DNA of 64,000 bases, from NCBI GenBank assembly GCA_045837725.1, contig JBEWZL010000162.1, positions 1-64,000 on the forward strand, written 5' to 3'. Origin of the DNA: Vermamoeba vermiformis (lineage: Eukaryota > Tubulinea > Echinamoebida). Position numbers and translations under genes: made by a program. How positions within the stretch are numbered: position 1 is the first letter of the stretch; the number at the start of each line of letters is the position of its first letter. The notes under the pieces were generated by a model. It was not told where the DNA came from and searched no databases. It worked only from the letters and a program-made list of their open reading frames with translations. Below are positions 8,290 through 19,800 of the stretch, in pieces.

Positions 8290-10811
8290 TTACAAATAGC
8301 ATACAAAAACCACAAGCAGCAAGAAAGTCAGACTGTTGAGAGTCAAAGCACCAGACACAATGCTTTGATTTTGAGTGTTTGTTGTGGGGACAGCTACTGG
8401 TGGATTGCCAAATTGAGGAGCATCAATCTGAGGAGCAGAGCCAACGTCAGGAGTGGAATCAGCAAAAGGAGAGGCTACTGGAGAGGCCACTGGTGGTGCA
8501 ACAGGACCTGCAACAGGTGGGCTCACTAATGAACATTAGTGAATTTGATTCTCAAAATAAAGTCACATCACATACTGCACGATGCGTTGGGACAGAAACC
8601 ACTTTGACAATCGCTGTCTCTGTGGCAAACTTGGTTGAGGGCGCACTTAGTTGCACAACTGCCACCACAATCGATATCGGATTCATCTTGGTTTAGTATG
8701 CCATCAACACAACTGTATTCTAAGAATTTTGAAGTTAGGATATTTCTTGGCAATAGCAGAATATATACGTACGGCACTTGGTGTCTGTGCAGTTTTTGCT
8801 CAAGCAATCGGTGTCATATAAACAATTTTGCCCCACCGCGCAGTCGCTGCAGGAACCGCCACAATCAATGTCCGTCTCGTCTTGGTTCAAATAGCCGTCC
8901 GAGCACGAAGGAGTCGCTGAAGCAATTGTTAGAACTATGCTTGGTTGTATAATTGAGTGTACTTACAGCATTTGTTGTCGGGATTGCAGTACTCGCTCGT
9001 ACAGTCACTTCCAAGCAAGCAGCTCTTGCCGTTAACGCATGCCGAGCACGTCGCACCGCCACAATCAATGTCGGTCTCGTCTTGATTCTTCACTCCATCA
9101 GAACAACTGATCACTACAAGCACAATCAGCTTGATGTCGGACACTGGAGTCAGTTATAACTTACCGCACTTGTTGCCGGAGCATTTATTACTCGCACAGT
9201 CACCATTGATTGAGCAAGTATTGCCAATGCTGCACTTGGAGCAAGAGCCTCCACAGTCGGTATCAGTTTCATCTCCGTTCTTGAACGTATCGGAGCAGCT
9301 TGGCGCGGCTACGAGCCATATTAGGAAGGGTGATAATTTCGATTTTCTTTGTACGTACCACACTTATTTGTATTGGGATTACAGAAGCCACTTGTACAGT
9401 CGGTGTGAGCGCTGCAAGTCTTGGCATTGGCGCACTTGGAACACGTGCCACCACCACAATCTACATCAGTCTCTACTTGGTTTTTGAAGCCGTCAGAGCA
9501 ACTCGGAGTAGCTGTTAGATGCAAGATTGTTAATAACTATGCACGAGCCGTACATCATCTTGATACTTACAGCAAGTCTTGTTAGGATTGCAGTAGTCGC
9601 TATAGCAATCAGCAAGCACGGCGCAGATCTTGCCATCATCGCATTTATTGCACAATGTGCCTCCGCAGTCGATGTCAGTCTCGTCTTGGTTCTTGCCAGA
9701 GTCATCGCAGCTCGGATTTGGTGAGAAAGCGAGATACGCTGATGCAGTACCATCACCAGAAATAATATCTCTTCTCTCAGTAAATCCGCTGCCGCTATCA
9801 GTGTAGCGATAGATCCAACCATCAGTCGTCAGTACGAAGACATAGACCACGGTGCCAAATTGCCTCGCGATGACCGAACGCGAAGAGAAAGTATCAACGC
9901 CAGTTGCATAAATATCGGTAAAACCGTTTGCGCTTGCCTCCATCTTTGCCACTTTGCCTGCCCCTGCACCGTACCAAATGGTGGAGGAGAAAGCTGTAAC
10001 TGCAGTGTAAGGAACGGAGGACCCGTAAGGATAGTCGGCGCTGTAAACTTTCGGAGGTGAGGGCATGGACCAGAAGGCGAAGCCAGATTGCGCCTTGCAA
10101 GTAAAGAACGTGTTACCGACTATTTGTACGTATTGAATGTTGGTTCTCGAGGAGACGCTAGGAGTAATCAATGATGTCGCCCCACGAGTCGTGTATCCAA
10201 CTGTGCCGTCATATCCAAGCCATATATCTTGTCCATTATGCACTGCGAAGTAAAAGTTGGCATCTTGATTGCTGAAATCGGTGATCTTGGTGCGATCCAC
10301 AATTGCGCCGTTCGCGTTCACGGTCAATGCAACTCGCGGCATTCCAGATGTGGAGGCAAGGCCAGGATCACCTTCTAAGACACCAATAGCTAACATACTA
10401 CCCGCGTAGTCGAGCATAATTTTGTGCACGTTTTGTTTTGAATAAACGTACCTAAAAAAGACGGATTTAGAAACAAAATCTTTTTCAATTTAATAATTGC
10501 ATGCAAATTACAAAAAGGATGGCAATTAACACTGTATATAATTTAAGTATTACGGAGAGGAAATCAAAAGTATCGTTGGAATCGGAATAAATCACTAAGT
10601 CTTTGTTAACGGATGGATTGATAACTTACCCACCCAGAGTAATTGTTTGAAGGAGAAGTCCATCATATCGGTACTCTTTCAATACGACGGTAGATGTCTG
10701 AGAGGTAGTGGATCCCTCAGTTCCCAAGAGGATGATAGAATCCTTTTTAAACGCACCAGCTTGCGCTTGGTAAGCCAGTAAGGCAATAGTCGCGAGTAAT
10801 AGCAGTTTCAT
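8290..10811 (-). CDS. Secreted/GPI-anchor-like protein with six Cys-rich repeats
   Basis: Eight exons: 10630-10811, 9571-10451, 9359-9511, 9165-9308, 8967-9113, 8773-8916, 8576-8719 and 8290-8525 (676 codons, frame kept throughout). The protein starts with a signal peptide (MKLLLLATIALLAYQAQA). A ~300-residue, Trp/Gly/Ser-rich beta-type region follows. Then come six repeats of the form C.D..kNqdETDiDCGG..C..C..g..C....DC.S..C....C. Each of the last five repeats has its own exon, all with the same phase. The tail is Pro/Ala-rich and ends in a hydrophobic stretch (LTFLLLVVFVCYL) that fits a GPI signal. A cell-surface adhesive or binding role is inferred. Similar Cys repeats are known in secreted proteins of protists and bacteria. 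The splice model is well supported; function is unknown. Confidence 0.85.
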
Positions 10812-10917
10812 CGCTCTGGCTTTGTAAAGTCAAACGGTAAATAATAATGGTTTCGAAAAATGCAATCTTTAATACTTACTATTTTTAGGCAATTTACAAC
10901 GTTCAAATAAAATTACT

Positions 10918-11535
10918 CTAACCAAATCTAAAAGTATTTTCAATTAAATTTAACCCGTATACCAAGTCAACAATCGGTATCCGATTTGGATCGAGCATTT
11001 CAAAGACTTGCGTGTTGGTACACTGTTGTGCACTTCGAAAGTTAATTTTAGCGGCGTCATAATTATCAATAATAATTGTATAGTCGGCTGATACTCCGGC
11101 AGACAAGATTTCGGAAGTTAAAGTCTTTGAAATGCGATCGATCCAGCACGTGGTTAGGTCGTATACTTATGTAATTAAGTAGCGGGCATTTTTATGTAAG
11201 TGGCTTATAACGTACCCTAATATGCAGCATTCGCGCGAATCTCAGCTTCTGTTGATACAAGCGATAAACACTCATCCATACTTATGGTTCGGGGTAGGAT
11301 CAAGGACTAGATGCCTTCTAGGGTTAACTGTTGCGCAGCGGGCAGTTTTTAACGCGCTTGGCAACAAAGAGGGCGAAACTCAATGCAATTAACGTCCTTG
11401 CCGCAAAGCTTGAGGTTACTAATTATAATTTACTTATTTTATATTACCATATGCCGTACCTATCGCCGTTAATATCGCCAAGATGGCTGTTTCCGCTTGT
11501 AGAGGCTACTGAGCAAGAACTCATTTGGTCATCCT
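10918..11535 (-). pseudogene. Small multi-exon gene with in-frame stops, unknown function
   Basis: The minus strand shows coding-like blocks. ATG at about 11532 opens MSSCSVASTSGNSHLGD, followed by a gtacgg...ttag intron and a second block ending in TAA. A further block from ATG near 11287 begins MDECLSLVSTEAEIRA and reads into TAG just before a gtacgt donor (about 11216). The last block (10918 to about 11165) continues in phase as VYDLTTCWIDRISK and ends in TAG after NLIENTFRFG. Phase is preserved across the last intron, which suggests a once-real gene. The stop codons at the exon ends indicate a pseudogene or a mis-modelled structure. No family is recognised. Confidence 0.35.
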
Positions 11536-11841
11536 GATCGTTTCTTTTCAATAATATTTTAATTTTAGACTCAATTAATTTAATTTAGCACGATCTTAGA
11601 CTCAATTAAGTGCATTTTAAATTAATGTTGAAAAGTTTAAATACTCTATCTTACCTCATCTCGATCAACCGTTTAATTAAAATCGTTGGTGGTTCACCGA
11701 GGCTAGGATTTGGTATACATTCGCTATTACTAACAATATTGCAGTACTAGGGCATTACCGTGGTGTATGGTAATTCGTTAACAAGGCGAAGTAAAATAAA
11801 ATCATCAATCATTTTCTTTGTTTTCGAACGTAATTGCACAA

Positions 11842-13724
11842 ATGGAACGAAACGCTAAGATCAAAAAGGTTATCCAAGAAGCAGATAAATTTCCCGAGTT
11901 ATCTGGTGCTTCCAACAACGACCCAAAAACAAATCCGATCGTGAAGAAGAAAAAAAAGAAAAAGAGCAAGAACAAGGCTACCAATCGATTTAATAAGGTA
12001 AATATTTTGCAGCATTATCTAAATAATTTTAAATTTATTGATCGAATCTGGATCACGATCAGATCGTGGAAAACGCTAAAATCCGCAAGAATGTCAAATA
12101 CTACAACTCCATCATCAACGAATGTGCTAAGCGTAGGAATTTGCACAGTGCCATTCAATTATTTGATCAACTAAAATCGCAGGTAAAAGATCAAAGCTTC
12201 GATTAACGTGTCAACCAACTAACCTATTCATATAGAGTCTTACACCTAACTTGTTTACTTACTCGGCCATTCTTAACGCGTGCGTCAGAAACGGCGCGAT
12301 GAGAAAGGCACAAGAATACTTCGACGAAATGAAGGCACAAAAAGTCCAATTAAATGAGATTATTTACACGATTTTGATTAAGGTATGGATTTAAAAAAAC
12401 TGCAAATACAAGAATACTTACCAATTACATTCAGGGATATTCGAACTCGGATATTGCGAAAGCAGTCAAATTGGTGGAAGAAATGGAGGAGAGCAGCATT
12501 GTTCCGAATCGTCGTACATATAACACTATCTTGAGAGCGTGTGTTAGATCTGGAAATTTGGCCAGCGCGAAGAAAATATTCAAGAAGATGAAAAAACAAG
12601 GGTTGAAACACGACCCGATCGCGCAAGCAATTTTATGCAAGCTGTACGCCCAAGAGCTGAAAGTGGATCGTGCGCTGCGCTATTTCAACCGCTTGCTGAA
12701 GCAATACCCCGAACAGACTTACGAAGATCGCTCCGCCGAAAAGCCGGATAACAAAAAGAAACAAAAAGATGACGAAGACGAAGATCCCACCGCCAATTAC
12801 AAAATCGAACCGATGTTATATATACTGCTAGCAAGCGTTTGTGCGATAACCAAGCGCAAGAAGGATGCTGAAAAAATCTTGGAGCAGCTGAAGACACGCA
12901 TGCCAGACGACAAAATGAGCGTCGAGAATATTCGCGACAAAGATCAAATTGTGCAATACTTGAAGACAGTAAATGGCGATAAAATGGAGCTCGAAGTTGA
13001 CGAGGATGAGCTCGAAGTTGCAGCTTTCAGAAGTGATCCACGAGTGTTTATCGTTGAGGAAGATAACGGAGACGATTTGGCCTCTCGATTGAAAAAAGAG
13101 CTAAAAAAGATTGCTAAGAAATCAAAATTGGCCGTCGAGGTAACTAGATAGCTTGTGTTCGTTAAGCGCAAAAGACTCACTTGAACGATTCAGATCGGAC
13201 CAGGCTCAGGACACTGGCTGGCAAAGAAAGCATCAGAAGACTCCTCCTATCACTGGGTTGCCATTGAAAAGCGATTCGAGCGCTCATTTGAAATATGGCT
13301 GAAGAGAAAGTTAGCCGTACCGTCGCTCGAAAAAAACATCACAGTGATCTGCGGAGATGTTCACCGCGTCTTAGACGCACTCCCGAGCGACTCTATTGAC
13401 AAAGTCTTTATCAACTTCCCAGATCCACCTGCCAGCTACGACGACGTCGAGAACACGAGCTTCGTCAACTCCACTCTAATGAAGAAGGTTCAAAAGGCTT
13501 TGGTAAACAAAGGCATCTTTGTCGTGCTAACTGACGACCAAGTACTGCACGGAGAGTTCAAAACAATGATTGAAACACTTGCTGGTGAAAAACTTGTGGA
13601 AGAGTTAGCGAACGCAGATCAACACGTAGATGCGGACACGCAGTCTTTCTTCGATAACCTGTGGAAGCGGAAGGGAAGAAACGACCGGTTCGCTATAGGC
13701 TTTACAAAGGTGAAACACGAATAA
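11842..13724 (+). CDS. PPR protein fused to a TrmB-like tRNA (guanine-N7) methyltransferase domain
   Basis: Five exons: 11842-11997, 12063-12182, 12236-12382, 12435-13139 and 13194-13724 (552 residues). The N-terminus is basic, with a poly-Lys run. About residues 65-230 form PPR units (KYYNSIINECAKRRN, FTYSAILNACVRNG, RTYNTILRACVRSG). A charged linker follows. The C-terminal ~180 residues resemble TrmB: a SAM motif I variant (IGPGSGHWL), an acidic VAIEKRFERS, and INFPDPP in place of the canonical FPDPWpK. PPRs bind RNA in mitochondria or plastids, and TrmB enzymes make m7G46 in tRNA, so a targeted organellar tRNA methyltransferase is a reasonable inference. The degenerate FPDP motif leaves activity open. 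The neighbouring genes share no function with it. Confidence 0.85.
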
Positions 13725-13849
13725 GATACACAATAAACATTTTTTTCTGTCAGGTCTCTCCTTGATTTTTCTGAACGCGTGGAAGCAGATCACACACATC
13801 CACAAACGAAGATTTTTTTAACAGCGAGCAAGCAAATCACCACAATTCA

Positions 13850-16577
13850 ATGCTAGGCAAAGCTAAAGTTGTTGGCCTCATTTTGTTGGTTATTTTGTTA
13901 CAAGAGGCTATGTGCGCTGATCAAGCGATCCCACAAGAATGGAGAGCTAAAATAGATCAAGGAAATATGCTTTTTGCAACAGCAGAGCCGAATCAATATT
14001 TGATGGCAACAGGTATGATTACTTTAACAAAATTAGAACAATGAACGGGTTGCAAATCTACCAACCACCAAAAAACCTTTTGATCTTTTTTGAAGCTTTT
14101 AAGTGCCCCAAACATTAATTTAAATCGAATTAATTTTTTTCTGATTATTGCTGTTGGTACCTTTCGAATATTCTAGATTCTGATCTGATTTTTTAGTGGG
14201 AAATGGCTTTTTATCATCAGTCATTGGAAGCGACGCCATATACGTAGCTGGAGTATTTTCGGGAGTAAATGTTGCGGTATGATCGATTTAACTATTTTCA
14301 AGCGGTGCATCTGACACGTGTCAAAGGGTCCGTCCCACCGCGCTCGCATTCCAGCAACCAACTCAGTTACTGTTGCTAACGGAAACTTTACTTGCGCGGC
14401 GTTGGACTTAAAAGAAGCAATTTATTATAGAAGGTAACTTGTTTGCACCACGTTGCACAAAATGTCGTCCAGCTCACATTTTGTTTATATCAGACTCACA
14501 CTGCCGGGATATGCTACCCTTATCGAACAACGATGGTACGCATCACGTGCAGACAAGTCACTATTTGTCCACGAAATTTACGTTGACAATTCGCAAGAAC
14601 AACGAAACGTGAAATTGGCTCTAAATCTTAACGCAGGTACGTCGTTGTGTATTGTGTATTACCGTATTTATTTTGGTACATCAGGGAAAGCAAGTGCTGA
14701 CATCAATCTCGCCACGCAATCTTACTGGCGCAATGACACCACTATCCTGCGGCTGTTAGGCCAAACGGTTGAGGCTGAATATCCAACATCCGAACTGTAA
14801 GTTTACGTTGCACAAGGGATACTGAAGCTTAATTTTGCACAGCGTTACCGTAGCTGTAGTTTCGAGCGTAATTCCCAATGTGCTTCCTGTCATGGCAGGT
14901 CAGCAGACTACATTCACCTACATCACAGCCATCAAGACCAGCCTGGACTCAACAGACCCTCTAAGCGACGCCACAATTGAGCATTACAACGCCAGACAAT
15001 CGCTTGCCGACCTCAAACCTCGTCACGTGCAAGAATGGGCTCGGCTCTGGGAGTCAAGAATTGAGTTCGCTGGCAATCTTCCCCTGGGACAAGTAAGTGC
15101 CTCTTTATGCGCGCCGTTTCTCTGACAGCTTGTAGGTTGTAAATAGTACGTTGTACTACCTTTTGAGCAGTGCTCGTCAAGACGTTCCTTGGTCTCTCTC
15201 CCCTGGTGGATTGGCATCAAACTCTTACAAGTACGTTGCGTCGCTAACTTACCAAATTAATGACCTTTCTTCAGCGGCCACACTTTCTGGGACACCGAGA
15301 CGTGGATGTATCCAGGTCTATTAGTTCTTTTCCCTGAAATCGCTCGAGACAATTTGTTGCAGTATCGCATCAACCACCAAGACGGCGCTATGATTAAGGC
15401 ACTAAGCTACAATCAAGGCTTCGAGGGCACGATGTTCCCTTGGGAATCTGCATTCACCGGCCAAGAAACGTGCCCTTCTGATGCTCCAACTGGAGAGTAC
15501 GAGCAACACATTAGTGGTGATATTTCGTTTGCTATTCGACAATACTGGGAGCTCACCCAAGACACAAACTGGCTATTGAACACCGCGTACCCGGTTGTTC
15601 GTGGCATTGCTAAGTTCTGGGCCAGTAAAGCTCAGCTCGAGAATGGAGTCTATGTCATTAATGACGTCATTCCTCCCGATGAGTATGCTTTTGGAAATAA
15701 CAGCGGTAAGCAATTAACCTGTAGAACTCTCACGTACTAACCAAGTGCAGTCTATACCAACGTCGTGGCAAAGATGTCCTTAGATTTTGCCGTCAAGGTT
15801 GCGAAAATGGTCGGTGATGAGGTACCTCAGAAGTGGATTGACATCAGCAACAAAATCAAGATTCCTTTCGACGATGTGAACCAAGTTCACCTTGAGTTTG
15901 ATGGCTATAAAGGTCAAAAGATTAAGCAAGTAAGTTATCGAATGTATGGTCCTTGTATTCGTTGTTGATTGGTGGCTTGCTAGGCTGATGTCATATTGCT
16001 TGGCTTCCCCTTGAATTTCCCAATGAGCAAGCAAGTACGACTCAATGACCTCGATTACTACTCACAACGCACGGACGAGAATGGGCCAGCCATGACCTAC
16101 TCCATGGAAGTTATTTCGAGACTTGAGCTTGGTCAATACAACAAGGCTGTGGAAGTATTTCCCCGAGCCTACGCCAACTATCAAGTAAGCGTCCCCTAGT
16201 CTTCCATTGCCAAGTACTAATCAGCTTAGGCTCCCTTTGGCGTGTGGACTGAGACTCCACAAGGTGGGGCGGTCAATTTCATCACAGGTGCAGGAGGCTT
16301 CTTGCAGTCCATTCTGTTCGGCTGGGGTGGCATTCGTATCTTAGAAAATGAACTGTACGTCAATCCCACTTTGCCGCCGAACACCACTGCAATGACCATG
16401 CGCGGCGTGCACTTCCGCGATGCCACGTTGCAAATTCAATTCACTAGCACATCTGTAACCGTGACTGCCCTCGAAATCAAGTCTCCGTTGTCGGTAAAAG
16501 TTCAATCTTCTGTCTATTCCCTCAACGAGAGCGGATCTTGGGTTGGATTTGGCTTGCAACCGTTTTCAGTCTTGTAA
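13850..16577 (+). CDS. Secreted GH65-type glucosidase, PGGHG/ATHL1-like
   Basis: Eleven exons (13850-14012, 14197-14276, 14327-14433, 14473-14636, 14685-14796, 14843-15092, 15136-15230, 15275-15705, 15751-15929, 15984-16184, 16230-16577) give 628 residues. A signal peptide (GLILLVILLQEAMCA) is followed by GNGFLSSVIGSDAIYVAGV and SHRARIPATNSVTVANG, typical of the ATHL1 N-terminal domain. The (alpha/alpha)6 catalytic part has GHTFWDTETWMYPG and VIPPDEYA; the DE of the latter sits where GH65 enzymes keep their catalytic acid region. Characterised animal relatives remove glucose from glucosyl-galactosyl-hydroxylysine. Here the substrate is unknown and the signal peptide points to an endomembrane or secreted site. 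The intron before 14327 ends in a less usual AAAG. Confidence 0.88.
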
Positions 16578-16833
16578 ACCAGATCTACAAACATAAACCC
16601 GCTTCTTTAATTACTCGTATGAATGCCAAAAAGATTTGGCGGGCAGGATCAATGATCGTTGAAAGCCAGTATGACGAAAACCACCGCGAAAATTTATCCG
16701 TTATTTGTTAATTGAGTGTTCAATTTTGGAAGGTCATTTTAACTCACTCGTGCAACTGTATAGCACGAACTTATTTTATATTTCTTATATATTTATATTA
16801 CAATGACCCGAAGGAGATAAACAATAGATCGTA

Positions 16834-19800
16834 ATGCGAGAGGCTCGATCTGTGATCTTTTTATTATTATTATATGGCGTATTTTGCCTCGCTCAAACTG
16901 AAGAATTAGGTGTTGGAGGCGCAGGAGGAAGTCTGGTCTTTTATCGACCAGGTGATTATATTGCGTTCGAGAATTTTCAAACCTCAAATACATCCTTGCT
17001 CACGATCGAGTTTTGGCTAAAATCACGCTCATTCAGCCCCTTATTTACACCAATATCATATGCAACACCTGGCATGGGTTTGAGGTATGTTTTATACCAA
17101 ATTTTTGATTTAATTAGCAATTTTTAATAATTACATGAAACTCCTATTATCGTTTTCTTGGAGCTCAAAGCATCGGTAACAATTTTATCGAATAAAATTA
17201 ATTGTTGTATTGAATTTTTCGGCATTTTATGTAAATTTCTTAAAACTGATCTTAATCTAGATTCGCCGAAACATTAATCACGATTATTTGGTGTTCAGCA
17301 GAGTGCTGCACGAAACGAATCACGTATTAAACATATTTTTTGCTTTATTTCAGGTTTGCATGGCTTGGTAAACAAGGAATCCGCTGGATGGGTCAAGATT
17401 TTTTATTTGCCAATCCTGGAAGCATCGGAACGGTCAACCAAGGACTGCCCGGCCTCAGGTAAGTAAAATCTTGCATTAATTTGGCAAGTCGCGTGACTCA
17501 CCATTATCCCGCGATCCCATCTGACGTTTCGCCGTGTTGAGACTTGATTCTTCTGATAGACCTTTTTTAACGATAAAAAACTCTTAGTGACGTGCATTCA
17601 TGGCATCACTACGCACTTGTATGGTCAGGGCTATCAGGGATTTTTCAGTTTTACATTGATGGAGAACTGTGGGCCACAGCGTTCTTTGAGTCCTCGAAGG
17701 GGAATCTGTTCGAGAGCGGCGGCACGTTAATCCTCGGTCAGTTACAGGTATGAACTCATTTTTTATACTCAAGCGACGTGCAGTGCTAATATTGTACTAC
17801 GCAGACCAATCCTGGCCGTGGATTTGATGCACAGTACTCGTTTCAAGGCATGATCGATGAGTTGCGCGTGTGGGGCACCCTCAGAACACGTATGTGATAT
17901 CACACCTTGTTTAGGCAAATTTAATTTTCCGAACTTTGAACACTGTTTAAAATCCGCATTTCCTATCGTTGTAACTCGTACTATGATTTACTTTACATCC
18001 TAATTATTGAAAATCACACGAGTACTGACCAATCCCGTGTAACAGGCGCGGAAATACGCGAATGGATGCACTATCCAATACCGTCCTGGAACTCAACGGG
18101 ACTGATATCCTATTACGATTTCGATTCAAATCGTACGTCGACTAATCAACTACTTGATGCCTTTTCCCTCAACACTGGTTCATTTGGGCACTGGGATTTA
18201 TTCGAGACATACACTTTGAACGCGTCAGCTACGATGTCACCGGTCATCGGACCTTCAACAGCACCGGTGGTCATCGAGGATACGTCCGCGGTATTCTATG
18301 TGGACGTTGATAGCGGTCGGGATATCTTCCTGCCTTACATTTATTTGGACGAGTTCATGGGTCCTGGTGTTAACATAACCATCACTCGCATGCCCAGCAA
18401 CAACATTTACCAGTACATTGGAGGAAACAGAATTTATATACCAACTGTTGGGCCAATCATGTCAAGTGCATTATACTTCGACCCCGTGCAGCTGATATTT
18501 CCGGACGCCAAGTATGATTCTTTCGACTACTTGGTGATGACAGACTACGGTACGTAACAATGCTATGGAAGGTTGTGAATTTGTTCTGACAATATTCTTA
18601 GGTTCGGCGAGTGGCACGATTGTTATCGTTGCTAATCAGCCTGCTTCGTCCGTAGCCCTGACTGCGAAAGCTTATCAACAAGCGGATACAATTATCAATC
18701 TCATTTGTTATGACATCAACGGCAATGATCTTCAGCCCGTTATTACAGCTTTGCCGACGAGTGGAGCTATCTATCACGTAAGTTATGCTGTCTTAGATAG
18801 GCAGTGTTGGATTACTAACACGAATAATTAGCTGCCTAATGCGACAGAGATCAACAAGTCATTGCCAATAGTGGCACCGAACACTTTGGTCAACAGTCCC
18901 ATCAATTCGGTGGCTTACACACCTGTATCAAACTTACGGAACTTCCAGGATTCATTGTCGTTTTCGTGTGCACTGCGTGGCTCTAGCACTTGGAGCGGCA
19001 CTTCGTCGCAAGTCTACATTACAGTTGAGCTGTCAGACCAGCGACCACTAGCTGGCAGTGGACTGTGGGCATTGGAGTTTAATGGAATTAATAACTACGC
19101 CGCCACAAAGCCAAACTTGACTCAAATCACTGCACTTGGTACGGTCAGCGCGTGGATTCGGGTAGCGAGTACAAATCCACAGCAGGTACGTCTTTTTACA
19201 AACGGCCATATGTGTGTCCCGTCTAATGCTGAATAGACGGTCATTGCCGGAGTATGCGACAATGGCAGTGAGTGCTTGAGGCTGTATCTAAGCTACAACA
19301 ACTCGACGTTCCGCTTGTGCATGTCCATGACAAACTTGACACTCGGGGTGAACACACTCTGCGAAGTCATTCCAAACATGCAAACAACCTACTGGACACA
19401 CGTAGCAGCGACGATATCATCGGAAGTTGCCCTCTATTCTAACGGCTCGATATTGGCAACTAAAAGCCTCGGAAGTCTATTGTTTTTACCGAAGCAACTG
19501 ATTCTTGGTGCTGGATGGTCTGCAAATCTAACGTACAACAACTACTTTGCTGGTCGAATGGATGAAGTCAGAATATGGCAAGTTCCTGTCCAAGTGTCAA
19601 CTTCAATGCGCTCGCGAACTGCAGAGGATGTAAGTACAATATGTTACGAATTATTGACGCACCTGCCAACACATTTTAGAATCCGCTGTTGGTTGCTTAT
19701 TGGGACTTCAACAACGGCGTCGGAGAGACTACACCTGATGTCACGAAGCTAGGCATACGTACTTTATGGAGTTCAAACTCGACAAACGTTACGATGGGTG

